This document shows, piece by piece, positions 40,391 to 51,526 of a stretch of 64,000 nt of DNA. The DNA lies in the NCBI GenBank assembly GCA_019096155.1, contig JAHCVI010000001.1, positions 4,030,001 through 4,094,000 of the forward strand, read 5' to 3'. The notes beneath the pieces were generated by a model. It made no database searches, was not told where the DNA came from, and was given only the letters and a program-made list of their open reading frames with translations. The translations under genes were made by a program, and so were the position numbers. The number at the start of each line of letters is the position of its first letter. Within the stretch, counting starts at the first letter, position 1. Source of the DNA: Staphylotrichum longicolle. Lineage: Eukaryota; Ascomycota; Sordariomycetes; Sordariales; Chaetomiaceae.

Positions 40391-43300
40391 TACTATATTA
40401 ATACGAGTCAGCTTTTACTTTGTTTTATATACAACTAGTTGCTTTTTTTAACGTGTTACGTCTATATAAGACGCTATTATAATTGATGATACAATGTCAA
40501 CTAGAAGCCGCCTTTAGTAGTAAACTATGGGTAAGACTGCTCGCCCGGGCTAGCCTTTGCGTAATAGTTTTCTCGGTGTTTCCGAGCTTCTCTACTATAC
40601 TAAGCTCTATCGAACTCAACTTATATCTCTCGACGCCTATTTAGGACTCGCCTGCTTACGCCTACTACTGACGCTACCTAGCCTGGCGTACTACGTTGGG
40701 GATAGTATTATCGGTGAACGAACGATGGGAGATTTTCGACGGTAATTGATGTTTATACTAAGACCCAAGCTCATTCTTGGTATATCCTGTGAACCTCAAA
40801 CTACTAGACTTGCGCTTAAATGCCTAGTGTTGCTATAGCAAGGGCAAAGACCACTTAGCAATGCTAGTTGTATGTTTTTAGGATACTTTGTAGAAACGGG
40901 GGTCGCCTACGTATATGGACCTCTATAGTCTTCGGTACCTGGATCCCTAACGAATGCTATGCCCCGTGCGTTCGTTGGAAGTTGGAAAAGAGATCCGAAT
41001 AACCCCTGCGCGTATAGGCGCTGCGTATGGTCTGCCCCCCTTTTGTGGCGAGCGAGAGGAGACCCTGGATGGGATTTGTAGAGTTTATATGTAGATATGG
41101 GAAAGTCAAGTATGCTCAAATTGATAGGGGTTCAACGAATTGTGTTTCGTCGGCGCTGGTTTCAGCTTTGGACCGCCGGTCTAGATAGTTTGTTACAACT
41201 GTGTTTTGTAAGCCCTGGGGTGGCCTACTATGAGGCCTAATATTTGTCTGATACAGACTAGTATAGGGACTAGAGCGTATGATCAATGTAATCTATACCT
41301 ACATATAGATAGGGCTTAGGCAGTAGTCACTTAACTCTGTGTTGAATATGCTATGCCTTGATTTTCAGCAATGTGAGAGTGGGCCGCAATCACATTGTGC
41401 TGACAAGGCCCTCGCCTAAATATATCTCCTTGGCTCTAACGTTACTAGGTACTATATCCTACGGCTACTAGCAGGTAGAGCGCCTATAACGAATATTAAA
41501 CATACTTTAGGCGTATCTAGTAGGGATCGTGATACCGACTGAGACTTTGTAGGCTTGCAACTGGCCTAGCCTTCCTGCTTGCCTCTTACATTCCAACTAT
41601 AAGTCTCGCGCCAACTATTGGCTAAAGTTGATACTCTATCTAATTCGACCTCGATGTAAACTACCTAGCCCTTCTAGCTCTTGTCCATGGCCCCCCGATA
41701 TTCGCTTCGGAGGCGGACCTATATCCTAGTTGCCTCTTGGGCCAATTCCCCTCCTTAGCTACCCTGACTGATTTGTAACGGTTTGCCGAAGTCTAGGTGC
41801 TAAAAAAGGTTTATTAAAGCCTAGCAAAAGCCCGAAAATCTAGGTCCAAACTCTAATCAAGATTCATAGTGCACTCAAGTCCCAAGTCTGCTAGCTGCCG
41901 TCCGTCAATCTCCAATATTTCGTATATGGATAGAGGTGTTCCTCCATCGAACCGCTTGGAGGAGTGCGGGTTAGACCGAAGATGTATGTCAGGTGAGCAG
42001 TAAAAGCGGTTTCGTAATAAGGGAAAGTTAAGGGCAAAGGATAATATTATAGGAATATACTCTTGGCCAGCGATAGGTCGTTCAACATGTGTTTGCCATG
42101 GGGAAGACGGCTAAATATATATGTCTTTTCCCCATAGGAGTAAGGATGGATAAAGGAGATGCGCAACCCGAAGAGCTACCGAAGGAAGGAATTGCGAAGT
42201 GGTCCTGAGTAAGGATAGGGAACGGGGGCTGATTGGAACATATCGAGGATGAGCTACAAGGGGTGACGGTTCACGGGGAACCAAGGCGAAGAGGATGGCA
42301 CGGTGCGGGAGAGTGCGTGAACGCCTGAGGATAGGTCTGGAAGTTTGCGCCGGTGCCTTGAGGGGAAGTATAGAGAACGGCTTAGAGGCTTATAATCTAG
42401 CTATAAAGAAGATAATGCTAGAAGGCAATGAACGAACGCCTCCGGAAAAGTGACACCGAGCAAGTACACCACACCACCTCTAACTGTTAAACGCGCTCGA
42501 GCTTCTTTAACCATCAGCAGTCATAGCCCGAGATGCTCAGTCCTGCTGCCCTGTGGACTCGTGGAGCTGGTTCGTCGCAGGAGCGGGACTAACAGCCAAC
42601 GCTAGACAAGGCCGCCTCTCGACCCCGGCGCCGTACCCTAATCCGTGCGGTACACTCACTCACCGACCGCCGCGAAAGCTACTGTGTCTATCGGTTGGCA
42701 TTAGCATAGAAATTCGGTGGCACATACCGAAACGGCCCGCGACGATACCCAGGATTTGGCCCCTTGTTGTCGGCCGCCCAGGTACGTGCTCGCAGGTTCG
42801 AAATCCGCTCTTTTCCGTCGTCGATAATTCGTCGAATCCACAATCATTGACAAATATAAGCTCACGAGATAATGAATAATCTACGTAGAACCCAAGCGCA
42901 TTGGAAGACGTCGCAATATCCGATATTGCAAAGTTCTAGAACCCTACGTACTAGGCATCGCCCCGCTCGCTATCCCCGGTGGACCTACCACAACGCCATC
43001 ACAAACAAACCCCAGACGGATCTTTCCGCAAAAGTGGATGCTCGACCAAGAGTGATTTCTCCACACGCTCATCCCATCCCCACACTTCCCCAACACTTGG
43101 TGCGCGCCAGCCCTGGGGACTGGTCAGGTACCAGGTACCTAGGTAGCCGGAAGCCACACCAGCGAGTGAGGGGCTGGGAGGGTCTCCTATACAGAGAATC
43201 AGCAGTGCCGACGAGGGAGCAATGACTTGTAGGAAAGAAAAGCCGCGTCTATATGAAAGTCGCGACTATTAGTTATCTCTCTCTATGCCTCTACGAATGT

Positions 43301-43487
43301 TGCCGATCTTTTTATTTCTTCCTCCACATCGTGCTCCATTCCCTATAGCCCTGAACTTTATACCGCAGATTTAGGACGTATCTTGCCCGTATCCCTCTCC
43401 CAAGCTCGTCTCTCTATAGCCTTTATATCGTGGGCCAAGTCTCTGGTCTTACCTGCTTTATCTTTTTATACACGCTCGAGTCCTTGC
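40391..43487. other. Long gap: TA-rich eroded DNA with a less mutated stretch at about 42500-43230
   Basis: No gene could be recognised. Coding-like traces exist near 41560-41850 but match nothing I know. Between about 42500 and 43230 the base composition is near normal and two frames of about 110 codons occur, without motifs. A single tRNA-like T-arm at 42795 was rejected as a tRNA. Confidence 0.45.
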
Positions 43488-45183
43488 CGCCTAATAAAGT
43501 AAAAGCCGCTATATCTTCCTCCTCCTATACTCAGTTCGTCGGTACTATCGACCAGGGTACCACCAGTACGCGGTTCTTCATTTTCAACTGCGCTAGCGAG
43601 GTCGTTGCTCTATACCAGCTTAAGTTTAAGCAGATCTACCCAAACCCGGGGTAAGTTCCTATCTTACAAGCCATTGGCATACTATAGACGAGTGCTAACG
43701 CATTGGCGATGTAGCTGGTACGAGTATTAACCCGAAGAAATCATCTCGTCAGTAGAGTAGTGCATTGACGGCGCCGTCAAGGCATTTGAGATGCAAGGCC
43801 ACTTACGCGAACAAATCGTGTCTATAGGCATTACTAACTAGCGTGAAACGACCGTCGTCTGGGACCGGACGACGGGCAAGCCCCTATATAATACAATTGT
43901 CTGGACGGATACGCGTACGTAGGACCTGATCTACCGCCTTAAGATATGCATCGGGGCCGGCGAACTCACTGCCTACTATGGTCTTCCGCTCTCTACCTAT
44001 CCCTTGGTCGGCAAACTGCTATGGCTTATCGAGAACGTTCCGGCGGTAAAGGACGCGTACGAGTAGGGCAACCTAGCTTTCGGTACTATTAATACCTAGG
44101 TAGTCTACAAGTTCAACAGTAGCCCCGCGCGCAACATCTATATCTCGGATCCTAGTAACGCGTCGCGCACCATGTTTATAAACCTTTACACGCTTAACTA
44201 CAATACTAAGCTCCTTGACTGGTTCTACATCGACTGGAAGAAGGTCAAGCTGCCCAAGATTGTACACTCGGCCGATCCGGAGGCCTACGGCTCCCTAGCT
44301 AGCACGGTACTTCATAGTACCAAGATTATAAGCTGCCTGGGCGACCAGTTAGCCGCGCTTGTCGGCTATAAGGGCTTCACCCCTAGGCTCGCCAAGAATA
44401 CCTATAGTATGGGCTACTTCCTCCTCTACAACGTCGGCGACAAGCCTGTCATTTCCTCGTACGGCCTCCTCTCGACCGTCGCCTTCGACTTTGGCGAGGG
44501 CAAAACCATATACGCCCTTGAGGGTAGCATTGCCGTCGCCGGCTCTAGTATTAAGTTCCTCGTCGACAACTTTAGCTTCATCGAGGCTTCGTCAAAGCTA
44601 AGCGCCCTCGCCGAGACGGTCGAGGACAATAGTAGCTATACGTTCGTTACGGCCTTTAGCGGCCTTTTTGCGCCGTACTGGATCGACGACGCCCGCGGCA
44701 CCATCTTCGGCATCACGGCATATACGTAGCGCGGCCACATTGCGCGGACAACGCTCGAGGCGACGTGCTTCTAGACTAAGGCCATCCTCAAGCCGATGGA
44801 GAAGGACAGCGGCAAGGCGCTAACCGAGCTCGCCGTCGATAGCGGCATATACAACTCGGATCTTATCATACAGGTACGCAAAAGCTAGAAGGCCTGGGCC
44901 CTTAAGAGATAACAGCCGGTCTTACTAACAGTATATAATGCAGACCCAGTCCGACATCATCGGCATCCCAGTCATCCGCCTAGGTATACGCGAGACGACG
45001 GCTCTCGGTGCCGCCATCGCTGCCGGCGTTGCCGCTGGCGTATAGGAATCGTTCGAGGACCTCGAGAACGTCAACGTCGAGTCCCATACCATCTTCAAGC
45101 CGCAGGCTTCCAAGGAAAAGGCGTCGAAGCAGTTTAAGCGCTGGGAAAAGGCGGTCCAGATAAGCAAAGGATAGACCAACTAA
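43488..45183 (+). pseudogene. Glycerol kinase, RIP-decayed, introns retained
   Basis: Glycerol kinase phosphorylates glycerol with ATP. Nearly the whole protein can be followed: FVGTIDQGTTSTRFF at the N-terminus (the FGGY phosphate-1 motif), SIGITN.RETTVVWDRTTGK, YNTIVWTDTRT, FGTINT, NASRTMFINLYTL, LGDQLAALVG, VTAFSGLFAPYWIDDARGTI and ETTALGAAIAAG near the C-terminus, with the stop at 45181-45183. Two introns remain: 43651-43714 (GTAAGT, GCTAACG, TAG) and 44874-44943 (GTACGC, ACTAACA, CAG). Stops arise at Trp and Gln positions, and His/Cys residues have become Tyr. An open piece of 185 codons remains at 44172-44729. Retained introns show a DNA-level duplicate, not a retrocopy. Confidence 0.9.
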
Positions 45184-46535
45184 CCCCCGCTTTTTTTAAG
45201 CTCATGACTTGTAACCTTTACTCGTTCACTATACCAATGGGGGGCCGGCCGCAGGTGTCAGGCGAGAGATAGCGTAGGGTGGAGGAGGAGGGTTCGGGGG
45301 GGGGGGTAGGAGGCACTCGAGCCGATTCTAGAGCATTCGCTAGGTATATTGTATAGGCTTCCTAATAGGGCGTTTTGTTCTGGGGGAGGATAGGGATAAG
45401 GTTATAGAGGATCATAGATAAGAATTGGTATTGATGAACGAGGTTGGTGGAGCTTAGCAGCAAGTTTCGGTAGTCGCCCCCGCTTATTGTGATATGCCGA
45501 GAGAAGACCCGCTATGTAGTTTGAGGCTGACGAATGCTTCACAAGATGGTAGAAACAAGCTTTTTGTTAGGTCATGGTCTGAGCGGAATCCTCCAGGAAA
45601 GGGAGACTTTTGCCTTCATCTAATTCTTAATAGTGTTCTAGACTAAATGATCAGTGAAGCCATCGCTATCGGGCCCCTTACAGCGTGCATTAATTGACAC
45701 ACCCAATCCATGAAGTGGCTCTAGGATGCACCACGCCGCACACTGGTCGCTACTGGTGTGAGCACAAGTATCGTGTAACTTGACCATCTCCGGCACTTGT
45801 TTCAAGGTGGCTAAGCGCCCGAGTGTGGCGCCCAGACATCGAGGCGCTAATGTGAATTGCAAACCAATCAGTTACTAGGAGTATGTGCTTGGGCCCGGAG
45901 AGCCAAGAGTCTCGTTCGTTGTGGGGTGGAGGCGCTGTGGAGAGGGCCAGGTTCGCCAGGTTAGAGTTCGCCGTTGGAGGATGCTAATCATGCGACGGAT
46001 GGCAATTTGGGGAAGGCGGAGCACTGGCGGGGTTCTTCCATCTTTGCAAGCCCCTTCCAACTTGGAAATGGTGCGCAAGCAATAACGCTTCGGACTAGTC
46101 GATTCCAAAGACGTTGGCCACCTCCTGGCATTGCGCTCAGACCCCTTCTGGTGTGTTAGTTTTCGATCGGCGTAGCCTATGCCACGGCTCAATCTGCCAC
46201 TCTTGATTGTTTTTATTACGCAGTTGTGGCACAATACGGAGACCTCGAAAAAAAATACGCTTCCTGTAGTGATATCAAGGGCTTGGCGGTTTTCTGCGAG
46301 GATTTCCAAAGACGCGCCATACATTTCAGACCTGTGACGACTCCACATTATACCCTTGTTATTTGAGGTAACGTAGGCTGCGCCTCCTTAGCCCCTATGC
46401 AACCAGTTTACCTGGCTTTTCTTGGGCCCACTGCATTCGGAATAAGGTTGCCATGCTCCCCGCTCAAAGATTCGTGTGTTCCTCTCCAACCCCTCAGAGA
46501 ACCCATACCAACACTGCGCGCTAACGACTTGGACA
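45184..46535. other. Intergenic gap upstream of the second HET gene
   Basis: The left part is eroded and contains a run of nine or more G near 45298. The right part (about 45850-46535) has normal composition and should hold the HET promoter. No gene motif was found. Confidence 0.5.
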
Positions 46536-48326
46536 ATGCGTCTTATCAACACAGCCACGCTCGAGCTTGCCGAGTTCTTTGGGTCGATACCGCGGTACGC
46601 TATCCTGTCGCACACGTGGGAAGATGAGGAGGTGTCGCTGCGCGAAATGACGGATCGGGCCCCATCCTTGACCGCAAAGAAGGGCTACCGCAAAATCGTC
46701 GATTACTGCCGTCTCGCCGCGCAGCAGGGTTACTCCTGGGCCTGGGTCGATACGTGCTGCATCAACAAGACGAGTGACGCCGAGCTGTCCGAGAGCATCA
46801 ACTCTATGTTCCGCTGGTACAAAGAGGCCGCGGTCTGCCACGTCTTTCTATCCGACATGCCTGTCGGCGCTGATTTAGACGAGGCACTCCCACGCTGCCG
46901 ATGGTTCACGCGGGGTTGGACACTGCAAGAGCTAATTGCTCCTGAGATGGTGGAGTTCTTTGACCGAGGCTGGTTTATGCGAGGCACAAAGGAGGATCTC
47001 GTCGACGAACTCATTGCCATCACCGGGATCGGCGCATCGGTCCTGTCGGGAAGAGAGCTCCACGGTCTTAGGATCGGCACGCGCATGTCCTGGGCCGCCA
47101 ACCGCGAAACCACGCGCCCTGAAGACATGGCGTACTGCCTCCTTGGCATCTTCGACATCAGCATGCCCATGCTCTACGGAGAAGGGGATAAGGCGTTTCG
47201 GCGGCTGCAGGAGGAGATCATCCGCCGGAGCAACGACCTGAGCATCCTTGCCTGGGGCGAGGATGCCGTATCGGAGCCACCGCCGCCGGACGGAGTGAGA
47301 AACCGTAGCGCCCTCCTCCTCGCGCCGTCACCCCGCGAGTTTGCAGTTCACCAAAGCGCACCACAAATCCTCCGTACCGGCAGAACGTACACGGACGTGC
47401 AGCCGGAATATGCAATCACCAACAAGGGCCTGAGAATCAGGACTCGACTGCTGTTGCTCCGCCGAGACCAGCTGCCCGTCGATGAGGAGGGCAGTGCCGA
47501 CGAAGGGAGCGAGGGCGAGGGGAACGGCCCGCTGAATTTTCTGGACCTTACCGAGGAGAACGGCTCGCTATATTTCCTGGATCTTACCGAGGAATACGAG
47601 AGGATCCGAGAAAGGCTTAGCTACGGTTTCCACCCCATTCCCGGTATAATCTTGGACAAGGTCGGACCCAGCATGTTTCAACGACGAGGTTACTCGCTCC
47701 ACCTGCTCCATATTCGTAAGGTCCGCGAGGCAACGAGGACAAACATCATGGAGCTCTACATCAGGATGGATGGCGCAGCCGCGAAGGACTGTTCTAATCT
47801 CTATGGCCTGAACGTGATCCACGGGGGATCCGTGAGGGTGTCTGGGACGGACCGCAGCGCAACCGCTCCCGACGCCGTGATTCGGATTGAGAAAGCCATT
47901 CCAGACAGCCACTGGGATCATACCTGGGGGCATTTCTTTGTCCCTTCAAACAGCCATGTCGTGTGTGCTTTCTCTTTCAGACTCACCCTTGATCGGGAAG
48001 TCATCCCTCTCCTTTGTGTCATTGACCGGCGAAACCGGCGGGCTCCGAAGGTCCTCCTAAGCGACCAAGCAAGAAGTCGCGAGGTGTACCGATGGTTTTG
48101 TAGTACCAAATCAGCTAGCGGGGACCCGTTGTGGGACGACTTGCTGGACTTGGACGTTGGGCGGCAGTGTTTCCATCTTACCTCGACCAGTGGCGTTTCT
48201 TACTCGGTTCGAGCCCGTCTCCGCCGCGCTGAGAACCGGAACTTAGCTTCCGTACACCTGATGAAATATTTCATAGAACAGCACTTGGGAACAGGATGTA
48301 AGGCGAAAGGATGCTTGGGAAGATAA
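46536..48326 (+). CDS. HET-domain protein (VegE/HET-E-type N-terminus), intact
   Basis: This is a cytoplasmic cell-death effector domain of the subclass found at the N-terminus of HET-D/E-type NLRs. The single frame gives 596 residues from the ATG at 46536 (ACAATGCG); the in-frame extension starts with GTG. It opens MRLINTATLELAEFFGS, then YAILSHTWEDEEVSLREM at about 21-38, KKGYRKI, WAWVDTCCINKTSDAELSES at about 68-87, RWFTRGWTLQELIAP at about 122-136, MSWAANRETTRPEDMAYCLL and MPMLYGEGDKAFRRLQEEII. The remainder (about residue 260 on) is the variable beta-rich half. No NACHT or WD40 domain follows. Unlike its surroundings it shows no RIP, so it is probably single-copy or recently arrived. A PNP-domain fragment begins within 5 bp of its stop in another frame. 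Confidence 0.92.
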   Translation: MRLINTATLELAEFFGSIPRYAILSHTWEDEEVSLREMTDRAPSLTAKKGYRKIVDYCRLAAQQGYSWAWVDTCCINKTSDAELSESINSMFRWYKEAAVCHVFLSDMPVGADLDEALPRCRWFTRGWTLQELIAPEMVEFFDRGWFMRGTKEDLVDELIAITGIGASVLSGRELHGLRIGTRMSWAANRETTRPEDMAYCLLGIFDISMPMLYGEGDKAFRRLQEEIIRRSNDLSILAWGEDAVSEPPPPDGVRNRSALLLAPSPREFAVHQSAPQILRTGRTYTDVQPEYAITNKGLRIRTRLLLLRRDQLPVDEEGSADEGSEGEGNGPLNFLDLTEENGSLYFLDLTEEYERIRERLSYGFHPIPGIILDKVGPSMFQRRGYSLHLLHIRKVREATRTNIMELYIRMDGAAAKDCSNLYGLNVIHGGSVRVSGTDRSATAPDAVIRIEKAIPDSHWDHTWGHFFVPSNSHVVCAFSFRLTLDREVIPLLCVIDRRNRRAPKVLLSDQARSREVYRWFCSTKSASGDPLWDDLLDLDVGRQCFHLTSTSGVSYSVRARLRRAENRNLASVHLMKYFIEQHLGTGCKAKGCLGR

Positions 48327-48330
48327 CTAA

Positions 48331-49161
48331 GGCTGCTGGGTAAGATCGCTTACAAGGGGAGGAGGAAGGTTAGAGGTTTGGTCCGATGTTGTGCTGTGCG
48401 ATGTCGTCGTCGGCACGAGGGTCATGCAGTATAACATAGGCAAGATGATTGCGGGCGGCTTGTTTCAAGAAACGGCCGATGCGAAGGTTCCTGCGTGGCT
48501 GCTGAACTCGGCTGTGTCCGCTCTACGATCGAAGCATAGGCCGGACCGGTCCAGCAGTCGAATGACAAGCCTCCTACGAAGCCGACTCCCGAATATCCTG
48601 CGCCCGAGCTGCCCCGACCGCCTTTTCCAAGCGTCCTATGAACACCCTCTCGGGCTGCCAGCATATGATGACTGCGACCTGGAAAGGCTGCAACAACGAG
48701 GCGCACGCCTGTCTGACGATCCCAGAATCTACTATGGAGTCATCGCTTCGGGAAACAGGGTTGTGAAAGACGCGAAAGCACGGGATGGCATTGCTCAGCG
48801 ACTTTCAGCACTATGCTTTGAAATGGAGGTAGCCGGCATGATGGATAACCTCCAGTGCTTGCCGATTCGCGGCATTTGCGATTACTCGGATTCCTACAAA
48901 AACAAGGAGTGGCAGGACTATGCAGCTGCAACTGCAGCCGCATATGCGAGGGAACTGCTGGAAGGGCTTCCGCCTTCATCCAGGGCACTCGATCGGACTC
49001 CCACATATATCACCAATGCGAGCCACAAACTGAAGTACTACAAGGCACCCACCTCAACCGCACTAGAGTTCGGCTCGGAATTTACATGGAAGGGGCCGTG
49101 GACAATCCCATCTTCTGGTGGGATTCTTCCAGCACCTCAGGACATTCCTCGAAATGCGTAG
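48331..49161 (+). pseudogene. Nucleoside phosphorylase (PNP/UDP) domain protein, 5'-truncated
   Basis: PNP_UDP domains in fungi often sit at the N-terminus of NLR proteins, where they act as effector domains. The frame is open from 48331; the first ATG is at 48424 inside the domain. It shows LCDVVVGTRVMQYNIGK, ASYEHPLGLPAYDDCDLERL, IYYGVIASGNRVVKDAKARD, then LCFEMEVAGMMDN (the nucleoside-site FEMEAAG block) and IRGICDYSDSYKN followed by WQDYAAATAAAYARELL, the usual end of the domain. The N-terminal half, with the GICGG phosphate site, is missing. After the domain comes about 60 residues with no NACHT or NB-ARC. The sequence is not RIP-mutated. It could still be expressed as a short protein, or represent a broken NLR. 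Confidence 0.8.
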
Positions 49162-49179
49162 CAGGTTCCCAAGTATTAT

Positions 49180-49560
49180 ACTTTTGCCTATACCCTTTCC
49201 ACTTGACCAGGTACCCCCGCCCCTCTTCTCCCTATCTCCAGCCCTAAATGTCCTCGACCTGAAAATACTCGCCGTCTTGAACCTCCCCAGCCGTGGAGGT
49301 AACTCTCGAAGGGAAGGCACGCCCCGTCGAGGAAGTCCTCCCTGCCGGTGACTTGCGCCGCTAGGTTTCCAGTGCGCGGCCATGTCGTCCATGATTCGGA
49401 CAAGGATTCCACGTGAACTCCACCTGAAACGTCGCTGCCCCACCCACGCAAACGCGCTTGAGGACCGCTTCAAGTGGCCATTCCTCGAAGCTTGCGAAAG
49501 CGGTCTCGAGTGTCTCCTCTTCCAAAGCGGAACCCCTTGAAGTTTGCCGCTCAGAAGTGT
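49180..49560 (-). pseudogene. Possible Myb/SANT-type fungal protein remnant
   Basis: Minus-strand frames with indels read FEEWPLEAVLKRVCVGQRRF and RWSSRGNPCPNHGRHGRAL, then a Lys/Arg/Ser/Pro stretch (RRKSPAGRTSSTGRAF). This order resembles a fungal family in which a 'WPLE..VLKRV...TFQ..FTW.PC..H' segment precedes a Myb/SANT domain. The DNA-binding part itself is not visible, so the call is weak. Confidence 0.3.
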
Positions 49561-49599
49561 TCCGCTGACTTTGGCGGCGCTTTGGACCTTGGGTTGGTG

Positions 49600-50245
49600 G
49601 TGGTCGTTGAGCCTGTAGTAAAGAGGAGGTGGTGCAACCCTAGTCTCGTCGAAATTATAGACATCGTCATCTATGATACTATACTTGGCCTTGACGTTTC
49701 GTACGAGGGTAAACCATTCGCTAATGACCTTTGGATCCTCACACTTGGCTCTCTGGTAGTCGTATCGACGCGACCAACGTGTATAGAGGGCTGGTTGGCG
49801 TTTAACAAATCGATGGGCCTAGAGCTTGCCGATAAGGGGCGCGTCGCGTATACGTAGCAGTTGGTTGGCTATATCTTCTACGCTACAAAGCTGTGGTGGA
49901 AATGCTTACTCAGATAGCTCAATTACGTACTGGACTATAGCCTTCTCTTCTAGATCAGTAAGCTTCCGTGAGTTGGCTGGGAGATTCCGTCGTATAGGCC
50001 GGCTAGTACGTCGGTAGCCGAGGGTTGAGACTGGCACGTTATAGGGCTTGGCCGCGGCTCGGAGGCTTAGTTTCGTGTTATTTTCAAGAGCTTTGAGGGC
50101 CAAGGTTACCCTAGCTTCCTTTGAAGTGGAAGACATCTTTAGTTATAGGAAAAGCGTGTTGTTGGAGGTGGATAAGGAAGGACGCGTCGTGCCAAGACCT
50201 AAGCGTCCCGCTCGTTGATATGTCCCGCTCGCTGATAATGTACGT
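49600..50245 (-). mobile_element. Fot1/pogo fragment, copy C (5' part of element)
   Basis: The right TIR ends at 50245 (CGCTCGCTGATAATGTACGT), followed by TA at 50246-50247. Its inner subrepeat is CCCGCTCG(T/C)TGATA, so it is a different subfamily from copy A. It holds the N-terminal third of the transposase; the left junction is near 49620. It overlaps copy B by about 110 bases of homology. Confidence 0.78.
49625..50136 (-). pseudogene. Fot1/pogo transposase, N-terminal part (copy C)
   Basis: It starts with the ATG at 50136: MSSTSKEARVTLALKALENN, KLSLRAAAKPYNVPVSTL, LTDLEEKAIVQYVIEL, the CENP-B-type HTH. After a stop it continues as a second HTH half, then DYQRAKCEDPKV and DDDVYNFDET, the first aspartate region of the DDE domain. 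It breaks there. Confidence 0.8.
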
Positions 50246-50683
50246 TAGTTAAACTTTGACTGGAGAGGTTTACGAGCTGTAAGGAGAGCGCGGGTATTCC
50301 TTGTCCGTCGTGGAGTGTCACGGCGCGCCGGTGAGTAAGTTCGCAAGGGGGCAGCGTTCGGAGACGGGCAGCCGCGAGCACATACCGTGTATCCCCGCCC
50401 GTAGTCCAATAGTTGATAAGTTGATGACGGTGTGTTAGGTATCGCGTCGGTTAAGTGCGAGTTGAGGTTGCATTTCTTCCGCCGGCCGTTTCTAGCATAC
50501 CGTGGTTTGGTGCTAGTGATGGGGCTGGGATGGGACGGGGAAATGCGGTAGCCACTCAGATGCGCCGCTTCATCCACGTGTTGTTGCGGAACAGCATTAC
50601 GCTGTGAGTACTGGATTAGGCAGTAAACACTCGTCAAGCGACTAGGGCTGAACTAGACGACGGAGGGAATCAGGCACGTGATA

Positions 50684-51052
50684 TTATGCAAGGATGGCCA
50701 CTGTCCCGTCAAGAACATACGGCTTTGTTCCTAGGGGCGACATGGTATTGATGGAGGGGCACGCAAGGACGCGGCCCCGAAATAGGTTTTCGACGTCTTG
50801 TGGCCGGAACCGGTTTTCATCTGGGAGGTCCGTGTTGAAATTGCGAAGTATATCGTCCTCGGACTCGTACGTGAACTCAATATAGGGGGTTTTAATAAGG
50901 AGGGCGACCTCGATACCGAAGCTAGATAAGCCCGTTGTAAGAGTGTGTATTTTTCTTATAATTCTATGGCTGCGTTCGTTGAAGCTGCGAGTAGGATCGG
51001 CAGGTCGAGTGGGTTGGGCAAGAGTCCTCTGGGAGCTTTGGCTGACTATGGT
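50684..51052 (-). pseudogene. Coding remnant, possibly MADS-like
   Basis: An unmutated minus-strand frame runs about 120 codons to the TAA at 50686-50684 with no early ATG. It has a Ser/Pro-rich start, then NERSHRIIRKIHTLTTGLSS, FGIEVALLIKTPYIEFTYES, and LPDENRFRPQDVENLFRGRV. The '(R)K.I.RK.H.L....GIEVALLI....FTYES' layout resembles the second half of a MADS box in divergent fungal proteins, but this is only an impression. The 5' exons are missing or not recognised. Confidence 0.35.
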
Positions 51053-51526
51053 TAAGGTTGCGGGGATGAGGGAGACGAAGGGCGAAGAGGCAAACTGCGA
51101 GTAGGCTTGGGGCGGGCCTGGTTAGAGACGCGAGACTGGGGATTGAAGTCGTAGGGCAGGTTTGGAAACCTAACGATATATTCCTGCTTTATAACCTGGT
51201 GAGTTTACCCCGAGTCCTTGACTAGTGCTTGACGAACCCTATTGCTATAGGCGCTGGGATGGTGAAGAGGTGTGGTATTGCGGTCGGTGTGATTCGCTGG
51301 TTTGACGCCCGCCGTTCTACAATGGGTTCCCCGGTGTGGTAGCGCGGCTAGACTAGCAGGAACGAGATAGAGTGCCTCGTATACTAGAACTAGAGGTAGG
51401 GTAGAGGATATATAGATAGAAACGAGAATGCGTCGCTATATACGTAGTGGCGGTAGAAAAGTAGAAAGCGGCGCCCTTGGAATTATATACGTTGTAAAGA
51501 GACGAAAGCCTCCTACTGCCTACTTT
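51053..51526. other. Gap without a clear gene
   Basis: Composition passes from normal to TA-rich at about 51360. No motif was found. It may include the 5' part of the minus-strand remnant and the start of the ferric reductase pseudogene. Confidence 0.4.

Noticed and set aside
42795..42806. tRNA-like T-arm GGTTCGAAATCC
   Set aside because: The T-stem has a mismatch, and no acceptor stem, D-arm or anticodon arm of correct spacing could be found upstream.
45296..45307. Poly-G run as a biological signal
   Set aside because: It is a short homopolymer in eroded DNA and may be a sequencing artefact.
48290..48430. HET-PNP as one spliced gene
   Set aside because: The plausible donor GTAAGG at 48297 joined to the TTAG acceptor at 48373 creates a TAG codon, and other acceptors break the PNP frame.
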